A DNA stretch of 64,000 bases from Epiperipatus broadwayi. Taxonomy: Eukaryota; Onychophora; Udeonychophora; Euonychophora; Peripatidae. Position numbers and translations under genes: made by a program. Location of the stretch: positions 1,676,001-1,740,000 of the forward strand of contig JAQFVV010000182.1 in NCBI GenBank assembly GCA_028023455.1. Direction: 5' to 3'. This document shows, piece after piece, positions 22,625 to 36,699 of the stretch. Under the pieces are notes generated by a model, which was given only the letters and a program-made list of their open reading frames with translations, searched no databases and had not been told where the DNA came from. Position 1 is the stretch's first letter; the number at the start of each line of letters is the position of its first letter.

Positions 22625-24550
22625 TATTTACAATGAAATGGAAATTCACATAATATTAAATAAATATTTGTGATTATTACTTAAGGCTAATTTAAATCGC
22701 ACGCTATAAAACATCCATGAATACTAAGTTAATTTCATAAATGGCATTGTCCACATTTTCTATCTTAATAAGAACTCGGAAAGTAAACTAATTTCATTTT
22801 CATGTTCTTAGACAGTTGGATGATGACAAAGTGAAAGGTTTAATTAAATTTATTATAGATAACAGTAGATTTTATAGTCTCTAAAATGTATATTAATTGA
22901 TAAGTGATTTAATGTAAGATAGTTAATTACCTTTAAGAAAAGACAAAATGTTTATATAGTATTAAATATTAGTTTTAATAATAATACCAAATTTAAAAAT
23001 ATGCAGATCTATGGCTTGAAAGTAATGAATAATTAGAAAAAACCTAGTGGTGGAGTCATATATTAAGTGCTAAACTAGACTACTGATGGTATCCATGATT
23101 GGTAGATCATAGATTGCTTTTTGATGTGAGAGTTAATTACAAATTATCAACAAGCAACTTTTTTCTCTTTTTTTGTTTAACTTATTGTATTCAATCAATT
23201 TATTAATATAGATCTGTCACCATTTCTTTCTCATGTGTGCAGCCACTTTTTCATCTTTTAATTTCATCCAGCAATTCTGATTCCAATCTTTTTGCATGTG
23301 AATATGTATAAATGTTTAGAATGTAGAAATCAGCAATGAGAACGTTTAATGGACTAAAAGTCATTGATTGTAATCTACACTGAGCATGACTATATGCTTA
23401 AGCACTCATTTAAGCATCTCCCTGATAACAACAGATGTTGAAAGTCTAAAAAGTTTTGTCACTATTATGACAGATAGATTATTCATTTAGTTAGTTGAAA
23501 TAGTTGTAACATTAGTAAAGATTGAAGTGTAGGATATAGTAATAATGGAGTGGTTTGCAATTTTTATTCTAATTATATAAATGAAATAAACTATTTCATG
23601 TAAATCGGGCATATTAAAGAGTTATCAAAGTTTAGGGTAAGATTCATGTAGCTGCTCTTAATGAAACATTTTGCAGAGAAAGTTATATTGAATAGACAGA
23701 TTGGTATATAATTCTGTGAATGGGAGTCTATTGAGTGAAAAGGAAGTATGGTGTTGTATTCTTTAGGATATCTAATATGATATCTTCTACTCATGGAATT
23801 TCTAGATAAACATGCACATTTTATCAGTGCCTATGTTTCAATATTATATCCAGAAAATTCGAAAATTGAAGGGTTTTGTTTCTTGTTAGAAAGTTTTATC
23901 ATATCAATGCCAATAAATAAAAAAAATCGAAGTGTTATTAAGTAAGTCAGGCAACTATTTTCTAATTTTGGAATTATCAATAATTTACATATTGTCGATT
24001 TAAAGATAGATTAAATGCATTTAATGGTGGAAGGACATATGTGTGTACATGTCTTTATTCTTTATGCTAACTGTATTATTTTAATGCAACTTCTTTAATT
24101 AAATAAACCCAATTTATAATTAATTCTATTTCGATCTATAACATGTTTTTTTTTTTATAAATTTGTTGGTTTGAAAAATAAACAAATGATCATTTTAGTC
24201 TTCTTGAATGTCTTAAAGTAGTGTAGGAAATAGCAATAAACTATGGTCCAGCGTATTTGGAATAATGATATTGACTGTGAATTCGAATCATCTTATGGTA
24301 ATAAATGTTTGGAGAATATATTAATTTTGTTTAGACAAAAAAATATTTTAATTGAATAGGAAAACATCCATGATTTTTTTTTTAAAAAAAGCATTATACG
24401 TATTATATTAAAAATCATATAAGTATGAATTCTTGGACAGATCATAAATATGCTCCAAGATTAAAATATTTGAATAAGTTATATTTCAAAGATTTATAGA
24501 ATATTTTGATATCTATTCTTTACAAATGTCTTATTAAAATGTAACTAGTG
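22625..24550. other. Intergenic DNA, no feature recognised
   Basis: AT-rich, without convincing motif or coding signal on either strand. Confidence 0.5.
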
Positions 24551-24569
24551 TTAACAAATTTCCCCATTT

Positions 24570-27500
24570 TTTAGCTCTCATGCTGTACATGATGCCAGTG
24601 ATTAGTGTTGTGTTTTTTATATTGTGGTAATATTCCTACTACACAAAACTTGCCCTTATTTTTCCACTTGGTATTATTTGATACATATTATTTGTGGAAT
24701 CATTTTTAATATAATGAATTATTTAGCTGCCGTCTACATTTTCCCTGGCAATTAAATTTTGGGAGTCATCCACTGACTCACGCTATATATATATTCAGTG
24801 CATAGGAATTATTGACTGGAATGAACTGGATTGTGGTTCAATTTATCTGTTACTATATTCTCAGAATCCTTGCAATATTTAGTTATATAGTTATCAATCA
24901 GCTATTGACCAAGTAGCCATGCTTTAGAAATTCTAGGTTATTGTGATCTGTAATCATGATTTACTTCAGATCCTACCAAAGATTGACAAAATTTTTGAAA
25001 GACCCATGTTTAACATGAGCTTTTTTTTTTTTTTTGGTTATAATGTAATTAATTTCAGATCTTGCAATTGTTGGCTACTAAAATATAGAACTTTTGGTTG
25101 ATCATCTTACTAGATTTGGAATAATGTAGCTAAACACTTCCATCAATCAATATGTAGAAATATTTTTCCAAAGTCATGGTATGATAGTATAATTTCATCT
25201 AGAAAATGTATTTTTTATAACCTGAAAAGTTTCATTGTATTGAAATGTTCATTTCCATGAAGTGTCTTTCTTTGATAACAGTGACTCCATATCAAGAGTA
25301 AAGTTCTTATAAAACTGATTGTAGAAGTTCATATCTTTTCATAGTGGTATCAAATGCTTTTTCTCCCAATTATATGGCTTCAAAAATTTATTTCTCCAGT
25401 GACTAGGATACTTTTATTAACATTTTTAATTTTCTTTTTCATGCTCTTCTGAAAAAACAATTCCAAGTATCTGAGATGGTCCATTTTATTGACTGATATA
25501 ACAATCCTGAACCACTATTTTTAAGCCCAAAAGGTATTCTGTTGAAATATCAAGAGTATCCATTATATCTAAAAGTAGTATACTGGTGGTCAGCAGGATG
25601 TAATTCTATTTCACATTAACAGTCGCATTGAATGCTAAATCAATAATTCACAAATAGGTGGTGAAATGTTATGATCTGGCGCAGTAATCTTGTTTAATTG
25701 TTGTGTGATTAAACACAAACAAACTTATCTATCTTTTTTTCATTGCTACAAAATAATTCTTAAAGGGCTATGAACCCTTGGATATTATATGTCATTTTAG
25801 CATCTATGTCAGCTGTCAACTGGTTTTGTATTGGTATGGGATGGATTGCGAACAGGCTTAGTATGGTTGATCATTAGCGATCTGATTCAATACTAATATC
25901 CTTTTATTATCCCAGATGTTGAAAAGCACTGGTTCATACTACCAAAGTAAATTGTTCAAATGGATCTCAGTATTTTATATTGATAAGTGGAGACTTCTGT
26001 AATTTTAATTGTATCTCTGGTCATTAGTTATCATTCTGCATGCAACATGTTGCAGCAGACTGATAAAGCATTTCTTAGAAGAATGGTATTATATCACTAT
26101 TGATTATGATCTGACATTTATGGTAATTCAGGATGCTTTCTGTCCTATGTATAAATCCAAATCCAATGATGACTTCATAAACAACTCCATAAAATGTTAA
26201 TAAACCATGGTTAGTGATTTTTTTTCTATCCATAGCTGTATTCACACTAATTTTGAAGCCACTTTAACTTTTTTATTATTTGCCAAAGTGACTTGTACAT
26301 CCTTTAATGAGAGAATTCTAATATACAAGTTGAGCTGAATAATTTGTGCATATGCTTCCTTAGACATTACTCATATTTAACAGCCTGAGTTGAATAATGC
26401 TTCTATTTTGATTTCTTTTAATATAAATTTTTATTGAGAAGTTTTGGGGTGTAAATTTAGGCTTTCCAACCATGTTAAATTTGCCATAGGAGCAACTTAC
26501 TGAGATTCCCTCTTCTTTATCTCTTTCCTATTTTAATAATTTTCTAATTAAAAATATAGTTTTGCTAATGCAAGATGATTGTGAATTCCATCTAAATCTG
26601 TTTTAGCTTTCATCTGTGTTCTTAATGAATCCACTTCCAGTGTGTGGTTGCCAATGGATCTTTTTTTTTTCTTCCTCTCAATGTTGACATCTTCCCCCTC
26701 GGTGTATCCTACAATATTTATGTGTAGTTCATTTTCACTCTGTATAATTCTTGTAATTGGGGTTTAAATTCTTTTACCTTATATGTAGTTATTGTCAAAT
26801 GCATCTAAAAGTTCAGCTACCTGTTCTAGTTTTCCTATCTCTGCCAGTGAAAATTTGCTCTATATGACTTGGAAAACTTAAGATTATTTGATTTTCAAAT
26901 AGTGGCTCAATTATCAAAGCTCTTCACTTTGCCACCTGCCTTCTGAATAAGGGTGTATGCTATATTTGGTTGGCATTTGATGTGTAATACCCCCTTGATA
27001 ATATTCATTTCAATAGTAGTTTAATAAAATCTGCTTAAATTCATCAAAGCTCTGAGGCTTCTTAAATAATGAGTCTTACCGGGTTTGGAATGCATACTAT
27101 GGCTATTTTTGCCTCTTAACTAAGTAATTCAAACTAAAGCATATCTCTAAACTACTGAAATGCTCAGTTGGAGTTTCATCTACATGTTCTAAAATCTTTA
27201 TTTTTAAAAACTGATGAACTGTACTAGAGGTCTTGTGAAATATATGTGTGTATCCAAATTAATCCTTTCTTAAACCTATTTCTTACAAAACACTATTACT
27301 AAAATTATTTTTAGGTTACTATCATATTTATTTTTGTTTGGCCTCCATTGTCATCTCCTTGTGTTTCACTCTGGCCTTTACTCTTTTTTTATTTTTTCAA
27401 TCTGTTGAACCAAACTATTCATTTCTTAATGAACTTATGCCAGTGATATTGTTTTTTAATTTCCCTTCTTTGACTATCTCTTGCACATATTCTCTCTTGT

Positions 27501-27610
27501 TCTTTATTTTGCTAGACTTCTCTACAACCTCTTCTTATTATCTAAATATGATAAACATGCCTCCAATCTTTTTGCAATATCTTGTCTCAACTGGTCCTAA
27601 TTCTCTTTAA
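24570..27610 (-). pseudogene. Ty3/gypsy pol remnant (RT to RNase H)
   Basis: Anchors on the - strand: HLRYLELFFQK, then GEINF*SHIIGRKS near 25370-25470, the RT thumb region whose family form is F(L)GH. SWK*TFQYNETFQVIK lies at 25213-25260 and then ILSYHDFGK, the connection to RNase H. VLYFSSQQL lies near 25060-25100, with decayed RNase H words below it. Sequence from 26000 to 27600 should hold protease and gag but is too worn to read. Both edges are estimates. The many stops mean it is not functional. Confidence 0.65.
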
Positions 27611-27619
27611 TTTCTGTAT

Positions 27620-28450
27620 AAAATTTTTCTATTTGGATTTTGGTATCTTCAGTTTTTGTAACTAAACTTTCTGATAATAAAATGATTACTTGTAATAGAA
27701 ATGGGATGTAGATTTTGAATTATGCCACCAAACACATTATAATGTAAATTCAAATTTTTTAATATTTTTTTTCAAATCATCAGTGAATAGGGTAGCTTCA
27801 CTGGTCTTATATAATTAAAATAAGAAGCTTGTTTAAAATTATAAATGTTAAATATAGTAAATGATAGTTATCGTGATATCATTTATTTAATTCAATTTAA
27901 ATTATTTACAATATTCGTTTTATATTTACACCCTTTTTTATTGTTGTTTTAATGCCAATAAATAATTTTTTTTTTATGTAAATAACATTAGGCTGTTAAT
28001 TCACCAAATGTTATATACCGTTTCCCTCTTTTTCTTCTTCAATTAGTTAAGTTAATGTAAAGCTTCAAGGGTCTTCAAATCATCAACCTTTCTACATTTA
28101 TTGTGACAATTTATTTATGCAACCATATTTATATCTTTTAACTACAAGGATAGAAATTCTAATTCTTTTTTATATCAAAAAAAGATTGAGAGAAATGTCA
28201 GGGACAACTTTAATAATCTGGGAGTCTTTAGTTATGATTCTTGCTCAAAGCATTACATTAATGAATCAAGTTGAAATTGGATTTGATAAAGTTTCACCTA
28301 GACAATGAACAATGTTTGCACTATCCTATTTAGGCAATTCTTTGTCTATCACAGAAGTGGGATTAGCAAATGTCTCACACAGTGTAGCCAAATTGTCATG
28401 CCTGGATAATTAATCATTAAAACTATAGAACTAATATCAATAATAGTAGT
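27620..28450. other. AT-rich intergenic DNA, no feature recognised
   Basis: Only short open frames without known motifs are seen. Confidence 0.45.
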
Positions 28451-28454
28451 AAAG

Positions 28455-28660
28455 GAGGCAATGGTAATTCTAAAGATGAGTATTAGAAATCTTTTTTTTC
28501 TTCTAAATATAGCTACTTGGAATATGCAAACTTTACATGAGACAAATTCTTTAAAACTAAACAGAGTAACATTAATAGCAAGGAGCTCTAAAGATTTAAT
28601 ATTTGTAAAACTGCATTTAGTGAAACTTATGTTTCATAAGGAGAAAGTTTAATAGAATGG
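28455..28660 (+). pseudogene. LINE endonuclease N-terminal fragment
   Basis: The frame reads IATWNMQTLHETNSLKLNRV, which matches the start of AP-type LINE endonucleases (I-x-TWN-x-R/Q-TL). The next conserved blocks are lost. A segment at about 28845-28885 (gaagctaagtacaaattgta) recurs in inverse orientation at 35195-35225, showing a second piece of the same repeat there. Confidence 0.6.
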
Positions 28661-29238
28661 ATAGTTACAATTTTTTTTGGGAGAGTAGATAAACCAATGA
28701 AAGGCTTAAAAATGATTAGTGGATTAAAACTACTTTAGATATTTTGTTGATGCAATGAAAGCAGTATATAGACCTGAAAAATGTAAAAATAAGAAAAATG
28801 TAGACTTCCCAATTAAGTAACATGTCTAATGTGATAAAACACAGCCAATGGTGAAGCTAAGTACAAATTGTAATATTAATTGGCTGAGCACTTTCGAGAA
28901 GTTTTTGTTTTCTCATAATCATAGCAAGTTGGTTGTATGAGCACAATAGAAAATGTGTGACAAATATTTAAATATGTGCAAACTAAATTAGAAATTCCAC
29001 TTTTTGGAGAGAAAGAAGCATTCTTCCTTCCGGCTTATAATATAGGTATTGTTGCCTATAAGCCATGCTTCTTTGATTTTATGTTTACAGTGATGGCGTT
29101 CTATGCATGTGATGGAAGCAGAAGATGGTTCAATTATATGGCCAGTGGATCTTTGATGTTTTAAAAAGATGGTATTATATTTGGATTTATTCAACTCTTT
29201 TGTATAAATAGCAGTACTTAGAGACATGATAGGATATA

Positions 29239-29338
29239 GGCTGCACAGGATTCACCATAGATATGGCACTGCAGCCAGTTTGGTGGCAGGCTGCACAGGA
29301 TTCACCATAGATATGGCACTGCAGCCAGTTTGGTGGCA
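29239..29338. repeat. Perfect 50-bp tandem duplication
   Basis: A 50-base unit (ggctgcacaggattcaccat...) is present twice without a mismatch, at 29239-29288 and 29289-29338. The two halves are identical, so the event is recent or the repeat is conserved. Confidence 0.95.
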
Positions 29339-29492
29339 TGAGGTCTTGTACAGTGTATGAGGAGTCTGACCAGAGGGTAGGCAGTCCTTTAAATTGATAA
29401 TTAATCTATTTGTTGAAGGTGGGGTGCAAAAATTTAGCTTGAAAGAAAAGGATTTAAGTTTTTAATAAGGGAATGGGCATGCGGAAGAAGTC

Positions 29493-30303
29493 ATGGTCTG
29501 TTATCTTTGGTGGAGGGGTTGGTATGTAACTTCTTCCAGTTTTACCTTTTTTGTGATGGCTGGGTTTGACTCCAATAATTAATGAGATCTTTTATATATT
29601 ATTCTATGTCAATTTTGCAGAAGGTTCAAATTTACATAAATGATAATTATGAAAAAGGAATGATGAAAGACTGCAAATTTGTGTGTGGGGGGGGAGAGTT
29701 TGATTTAGGGTGTGCAAAGCCCCTGACCTCCAAAGGTTTGATACACATAGTGGAGTTTAGTTGATTTGCCTTTCATATGTGAATGTCCAAGTATTTAATC
29801 TTATGCAAATCTTGCCAAGTAACAGTAAATGATACAGAGGAATATGCTTGATATCTGATTGAATATTGATGATGGATGACTTAGGTCCAGTGACAAATAT
29901 GGTCTGTTATCTTTGGAGGAGGGGTTGGTATGTAACTTCTTCCAGTTTTACCTTTTTTGTGATGGCTGGGTTTGACTCCAATAATTAATGAGATCTTTTA
30001 TATGTTATTCTATGTCAATTTTGCAGAAGGCTCAAATTTACATAAATGATAATTATGAAAAAGGAATGATGAAAGACTGCAAATTTGTGTGTGTGGGGGG
30101 GAGTTTGATTTAGGGTGTGCAAAGCCCCTGACCTCCAAAGGTTTGATACACATAGTGTAGTTTAGTTGATTTGCCTTTCATATGTGAATGTCCAAGTATT
30201 TAATCTTATGCAAATCTTGCCAAGTAACAGTAAATGATACAGAGGAATATGCTTGATATCTGATTGAATATTGATGATGGATGACTTAGGTCCAGTGACA
30301 AAT
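29493..30303. repeat. 406-bp tandem duplication
   Basis: Copy 1 (29493-29898) and copy 2 (29899-30303) abut exactly and differ at only a handful of bases, including gtggaggg versus gaggaggg, tatatatta versus tatatgtta and the length of a G run. Neither copy encodes a recognisable protein. The unit starts atggtctgttatctttgg and ends tccagtgacaaat. Confidence 0.95.
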
Positions 30304-32180
30304 ACATCACCCAGCTCATCAAAGTTGTCTGTCACAAACCAAGTAACTCACCTAATCATGATTGGAAATCAAAATTAATAACATCAAGCCATTTCTTTCA
30401 GGTAACTATAATTTGCCTTAAAGAAGACAAAGGAAATAAATTTATACTGATGGAAAAAAGAATATAATGACAAAATGAATTGACTAATTAAAATTCAACT
30501 CTTTCCACAACTTTAATAACAAATTCAATAAAGACATCCATTTCTGGCTTGCTCCATAAACACTGTAATAAAGCTTTTATCAAATCAGAATATTATAGAA
30601 TATATCCTTCCTATCATGCCTAGAATGTTTTGCTAATGTTAAGCTACACAAACCTAATTCTCTATTCAGGCTTATGTTGGATTTTGGAGATGTGCATTAT
30701 TTCAACACCACAAAAATGGTCAATCAATAGTTAACGGATAGAGTCAGATACGGACCTTATATCATTAAGTCTTGCTAACATTAAACACTATAAGCTTGTA
30801 GAATACAAAATTGCTTCTTTAGATATTACTGAATTATATGGCTCCATTAATCAGAAATATTCCATTAATATTGTCCAAGCTGAACTTGTAAAAAGCAATT
30901 ATCCATAGACACGCTGTAACAGTTATATTTGCACATTCGGGTAACAAAATCCAGAATCCAGGTGAATTACACCAAAGCTGATCTAGATGAGGGGTTGAGA
31001 CCTCAGATCTGATCATACTTCAACTCATTTACCAACATTCAATGATTTAATAATACTCTATGGAGGACATTTATGAGGTTATACTCAGTCTCAATTTTTT
31101 TTTGCGAGCTGGCTGAGAAAGGGTGGAACATGAGACTCTGGGAAAATTGATAACTTAATTATACTTAAAGATTAAATACATTACTTAATGGTCCATGACT
31201 TAATAAATAATGCACGTATTAATAAAGATTAGGGTGATTTGGAATAAGTTGTAACACTAAACATTAATTTTTTAATATTTGTAATAAATAAGAATCAAAT
31301 GGATTAATAAAAATAAAATAACATTTCCATTGGTGACATGAATTATGCACCCAGACATGATAATAATGATGAGGCAGATAACAGCACAATGGTCTCATCT
31401 TACTAATAATGCAATTTATAAAAATTATCTGCGGTCTGTGATTCATGCCTATATGGTATGTCAAACTATTCTCAAGGTTTGCTTCTGGTAAGCTAAATAT
31501 TACCGGTATGATACAAATAAAATGTCAATTTATTCATTCTAATGTATTATTTATGAGCAATAAATTTGTTCAAAATACAGATCATTTGTTCAAAATACAG
31601 ATCCTCTAGGTAAACCAGTTTCCATGTTCAGACTAATGCTGAAATTAATAATAGAGGGGAACGAACTGATTACCATAGATAGGCATCTGAGACTATATTA
31701 AATTAAAAATCATGGTGTGAATGTGCAGTTATACACACGATTCAGTACCTAGTACTTGGTACCCTTTAATTCGGTATGTCAGAGCAGTTTGAATAGGTTT
31801 CTGGATCCTCGTGTTCTAGTTCTAGAAATATGGCTGTCTGAACTAAATGGGGTGGCCTATCACTGTGAGCCGATTTAAGAAAGCATAGTATGGTGTAAAT
31901 ACACATTCTATAATTAGTAAAAATGCAGCAACACCTGAATAATACTAATATGTATTTAAGACAAAAAATGTGCATAAATATCTAGTTTCATTCTGCTGAA
32001 ACTTCCTCAACCCAGTTCTCAAAATAGCATATAATGATGCTAAAATGGGATAATTAATAGCAATCTAGTTTAAAAATATCAAATCTGTATATATTTATAA
32101 TAAAATTAAGGAAGAGAAAGCATATTACAGGCATTATGACAATTACAAATATGCCTTCAAGTATCATCCCTGGTCATTAT
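30304..32180. other. Intergenic DNA without a recognised gene
   Basis: A 20-bp direct repeat (tttgttcaaaatacagatc) stands at 31565 and 31585. 31740-31880 is somewhat GC-richer and has short palindromic words such as agtacctagtacttggtacc, but nothing I can classify. Confidence 0.45.
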
Positions 32181-32184
32181 CTAA

Positions 32185-33530
32185 ACAAAGGCAAAACTCT
32201 CCATGCAGTAGTGCCACCCTGTGCTACCAGAGTAATCAATGGATGCCAGAAGGCTTGTGCATAAAATCCCTATCTAGTGCCTACTCATTCAATATCCCTA
32301 GACTAGTTTCTGGCTTTTGGCCATCATCAGTGAGCTTTGGATCTGAGAGTACTGCACCTAGATCTTAGGATCTAATGCAACTCTCTAGCAGCCACCTTTT
32401 AACTCCTTTACTACAAAACTATGAGAAATGAAATTGGAAAACACAAAAATACTTTCAATCTAAGCTCAATAGCTTATATAGTCATATGGGTCTGAACTCA
32501 ATTCAGCACCCATACATTTTGGTGTCTTTGGCTCTTAAACAACCATAGCCACCACTATCCTATTAGGCAAGATTGGTGTTAAACCACTAAACATCATATG
32601 ATCACATCTCATACTAGCACATAATTGTTGTAAACAAAGGCAAAACTCTCCATACAGTAGTGCCACCCTGTGCTACCAGAGTAATCAATGGATGCCAGAA
32701 GGCTTGTGCATAAAATCCCTATCTGGTGTCTACTCATCCAATATCCCCAGACTAGTTTCTGGCTTGTGGCCATCATCAATGAGGAGCCTTGGATCTGAGA
32801 GCACTGCACCTAGATCTTAGGATCTAAGGCAACCCTCTAGCGGCCACCTTTTAACTCTACTTTACTACAAAACTATGAGAATGAAATTGGAAAACACAAA
32901 AATATTTTCAATTTAAGCTCAATAGCTTATATAGTCATATGGGTCTAAACTCAATTCAGCACCCATACATTTTGGTGTCTTAGGCTCTTAAACAACCATA
33001 GCTCCTCACTGATGATGGTCACAAGACAGAAACTAGTCTGGGGATTTTGGATGAGTAGGCACTAGATAGGGATTTTATGCATCATGTGATGTTTAGTGGT
33101 TTAACACCAATCCTGCCTAATAGGATAGTGGTGGCTATGGTTGTTTAAAAGCCAAAGACACCAAAATGTATGGGTGCTGAATTGAGTTCAGACTCATATG
33201 ACTATATAAGCTATTGAGCTTAGATTGAAAATATTTTTGTTTTCAATTTCATTCTCATAGTTTTGTAGTAAAGTAGAGTTAAAAGGTGGCTGATAGAGGG
33301 TTGCATTAGACCCTAAGATTTAGGTGGTGCTCTCAGATCCAAGGCTCCTCACTGATGATGGCCACAAGCCAGAAACTAGTCTGGGGATATTGGATGAGTA
33401 GGCACTAGATAGGGATTTTATGCACAAGCCTTCTGGCATCCATTGATTACTCTGGTAGCACTACTGTATGGAGAGTTTTGCCTTTGTTTACAACAATTAT
33501 GTGCTAGTATGAGATGTGATCATGTGATGT
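32185..33530. mobile_element. Compound foldback element (three arms)
   Basis: Two + orientation units lie in tandem (32188-32625 and 32632-33000, both starting aaacaaaggcaaaactctcc). They are followed by inverted sequence: a truncated piece at 33003-33080, then a unit running back from about 33085 to 33510, ending ggagagttttgcctttgttt. The family words tatccccagactagtttctg, ggatctgagagcactgcacc and acccatacattttggtgtct recur in each arm. The compact nesting suggests insertion of one copy in another or arm duplication. No ORF is present. Confidence 0.8.
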
Positions 33531-33534
33531 TTAG

Positions 33535-36500
33535 TCATTATCTAATCATGAAATATAATAATTCACAAATCTTAATAAACAAACTAATAAATATTAACTA
33601 TTTATAGATAACAATGAGCGCATAGTGATCAGTTCTTATCTCTTAGAACCTAGATTTCAAAGAGATTTCTATCAGTTAAAAAGTGATGAGAAAGTTACAT
33701 TGGAGAGGTAATTATCACTATGAAAGTTTATCAAGTTAATTATTCTCTACTTTGAGTTTATGGCTTATCATAACATATAAATTAAAAATAAAATAAAGTA
33801 AAATAGAAAATAGGCATGGCAGACTATAAAAAGGTCAAATAACTGATTATGGTTATTATATTCAAAGGAAGTTATTTTAAAATTACATTTATATTTATAG
33901 GCAAAATTATTAGTCATGTTTAGAGATTTTAATTTACAAAATTTAAATAAATTGAGAATAATTTATGAATGTTCACTATAGATAGCTAGCTTATGGAATT
34001 TATTAGAAATTGTAAGATTTCTAGAGCTCTGCAGTGAGGAAATATTACCAATCTTCTAGGCTTTTAGCATTTGAAATAGGCACTTCGCTGGATGGTTGCT
34101 TGTCCACATTGTCCTTCCATGGCAGCAGTTGGTAGTTGAACTTCTCTATCCTTTCAGCAATGATTGCTGTAGGAGCATGCAAGATGGGTTAGAAATGGTT
34201 AGAAATCAGTCCTTCCTATGGAAAATTAGCCTTCCTAGCCACCACTCATATCAAAATCATGACAAGTAGCTTTCTGTGGCAACTTGCTTGAATTTTATTG
34301 TAAAGCTTTTTAGTGCCAAAATATGGTTTATATACTAAATTTTTACCCCTCAATTACATGAATACAAGCCAGGTTTTCAGCATTAATCCCATTAGTTTGT
34401 TTACAACTCTTATTTAAAATTTAGCTATTTTGTTGTTAGATTTCTTAGACACTTTCATCTTAGTAAAAGAAAGGCAATCCCCAAGTGAATAGAAAATAGT
34501 GTTGCATGATTGTTGGTTTCACTAAAGTGTACATTAAAATGTTATTTTTAAAATTAACATTTAACCTATGCGCAATTTTAAATAGGTGCATGTGGTGTGT
34601 TTTCCTTTAATGGGAATTAAGTTTTACAATTTAAAAGTTTATAAATTATTGCATAAATATTGTTATATATGTATGCTGGTCTCCTGTGGAATTATATATA
34701 TATATGTAATTCTTAAGCCAAATAATGTCTTAAATTGATACACAAATTTATAATAAAGGTTTAAAAATATACATATAATTGCACTGTAACCTGTCAAATG
34801 TATTATATGTTACAGCTTAAACTCACATATATATGTGTACTGATACACATATAACAATGTTTACTCAGATATACCTTTACTTAAATGTAGATACATGTGA
34901 ACTTGACAGGGTTTAAAGCTAGTATACATTTTATCGGACACAATAGGTGAAATGGGATGTGTGACAAAGTACTGTTTCAATGCATCATCACTGTTATTTA
35001 TGATTTTCTTGGTTTGATGTCAACATCATCACATTCAACAAAACAATATTTTCATGACAGATAGTTGGTCCATGGGATTGCAGCTTAGTGAAATCCTATC
35101 CATCATAGCTTGTCACTTCAAAGATAAACTCCTTCCTAAATACTTCAGTATCACTCCTAACTATATTTATATCCATTACGCTCAGTCAATTAATATTACA
35201 ATTTGTACTTAGCTTCAACACTGCCTGCATTTAGACATATTACCTGTAAAATGGAAACACAATCCTATTAAATTTACAAGATTCTAAGACTAATTAATAT
35301 ATTCTTCAATATGCTGGTTGCTGTTATAATAAAGTCCATTATTGTAAAATTATATTTTTGTTGGATTAGATATAATAACACGAATGAATAAAAGATTTCC
35401 TAAAAGGATATTTTAATAGTAAACTTGAGTATGGTTTTCATGGGAGAGATGAAGCCCATTTAAGTTATAAAGATTATCTCAAAGACATTCCAAATCTGAA
35501 TAATGTTAAATGTTTTCATTGGGAAAATATTACAGATAATACAATCAATACATTGGAGAACTTTGATTTGATGTAATGTTGAAGTATTTCAAAAAGAAAA
35601 GCTGTTTGCAGAATTATCTTATAACATATTCAAATGGTAAATATTACTTGTTTTTCTATAAAAAATTTCCCAATATTATCAAATAATATATTTACTTTAT
35701 GAGAAATCCTTAACTTTATGGAAAAAATGTATATTTTTTATGAGTTAATAAAAATCTTGGTAGATAATTCATTAAATTATTTGTTATAGATAATGTATAT
35801 CCTAGTAACTTTAAATTTTTAATAAACAACATAATAAACTTTAAATTAATTGACCCCCCCCCCATGAGAATTTTAAAGAAACATCTAAAATAACACATAT
35901 ACATAATCATGATTGAATTACTTGCCTCAGAATTAGTTTAAATCTTTTATTTCTACCTTACTTTTTTTTTTTTAGAAACAAAAGAATCGATTATTTCCTA
36001 TCTATGATTAAAAATAGACAATAATTGAACAAAAATTCCAATTTTGATACTGGATAATATTTCAAGCAAAAAAAAAAAAACAAACTTTTATGTATTTATA
36101 TTTTCTTTTATTCGCACACCCATATTTTAAACATCAAAAAAGTATTATTATCATGGAGATAGATGTTATATACAAATAGTATAATAATACTTTAACTTTA
36201 TTACCTTTTTTTAAATTTTTACTTTTTTTAATTCTGAATTTATTTCCATACTAATCATATAGTTTCAGTATATATACAGTGTAATGGTTTTCAGAGATAA
36301 AATATGTATTACATACAATTCATAGTTTTTTTGGATGAACTATGTAAAATATTAAAATATATAACATCAATATTTCACCAAAATAACATTTTCAATTAGA
36401 TAAAGATGTAAATTATATGGTCATTGCAAAGATATTGAAAGTTGTAAAAAATTAAGAATTTTATAACTCAAAGTAGAACCAACATTTATATATATATATG

Positions 36501-36695
36501 AGATTCAGTTTACTTTTGATACTTTTATTCAATTGTTATGCTTATATTGTATTGTAAACAAGAGGTGGGAAAACTATAACACAGGGTAATGATTTGTAAG
36601 CTCATAGACTGTGCATGTTTTATTTTTAAATTTTACTACAAAGTTTATTTGACATTTTTCATAGAATGCACATCATGAAAATGTTTCTTTTAATT
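33535..36695. other. Intergenic DNA, mostly unassigned
   Basis: 34060-34330 is slightly GC-richer but unrecognised. 35190-35230 is an inverse piece of the repeat at 28845. A run of 10 C stands at 35854-35863. No gene signal is seen. Confidence 0.45.
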
Positions 36696-36699
36696 AATT

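Noticed and set aside
27338-27610. 90-codon hydrophobic + strand frame
   Set aside because: It lies antisense to the 5' part of a gypsy remnant and its composition is that of T-rich DNA; no membrane-protein family matched.
28976-29227. Frames on both strands with fairly complex composition
   Set aside because: No recognised domain; adjacent to LINE fragments and tandem duplications, so most likely repeat-derived.
32609-32809. 66-codon - strand frame
   Set aside because: It falls within the foldback element and the frame is not kept in other copies of the family.
34780-34920. Weak inverted repeat (aacctgtcaaatg / ...gaacttgacaggg)
   Set aside because: Too short and imperfect to separate from chance TA-rich palindromes.
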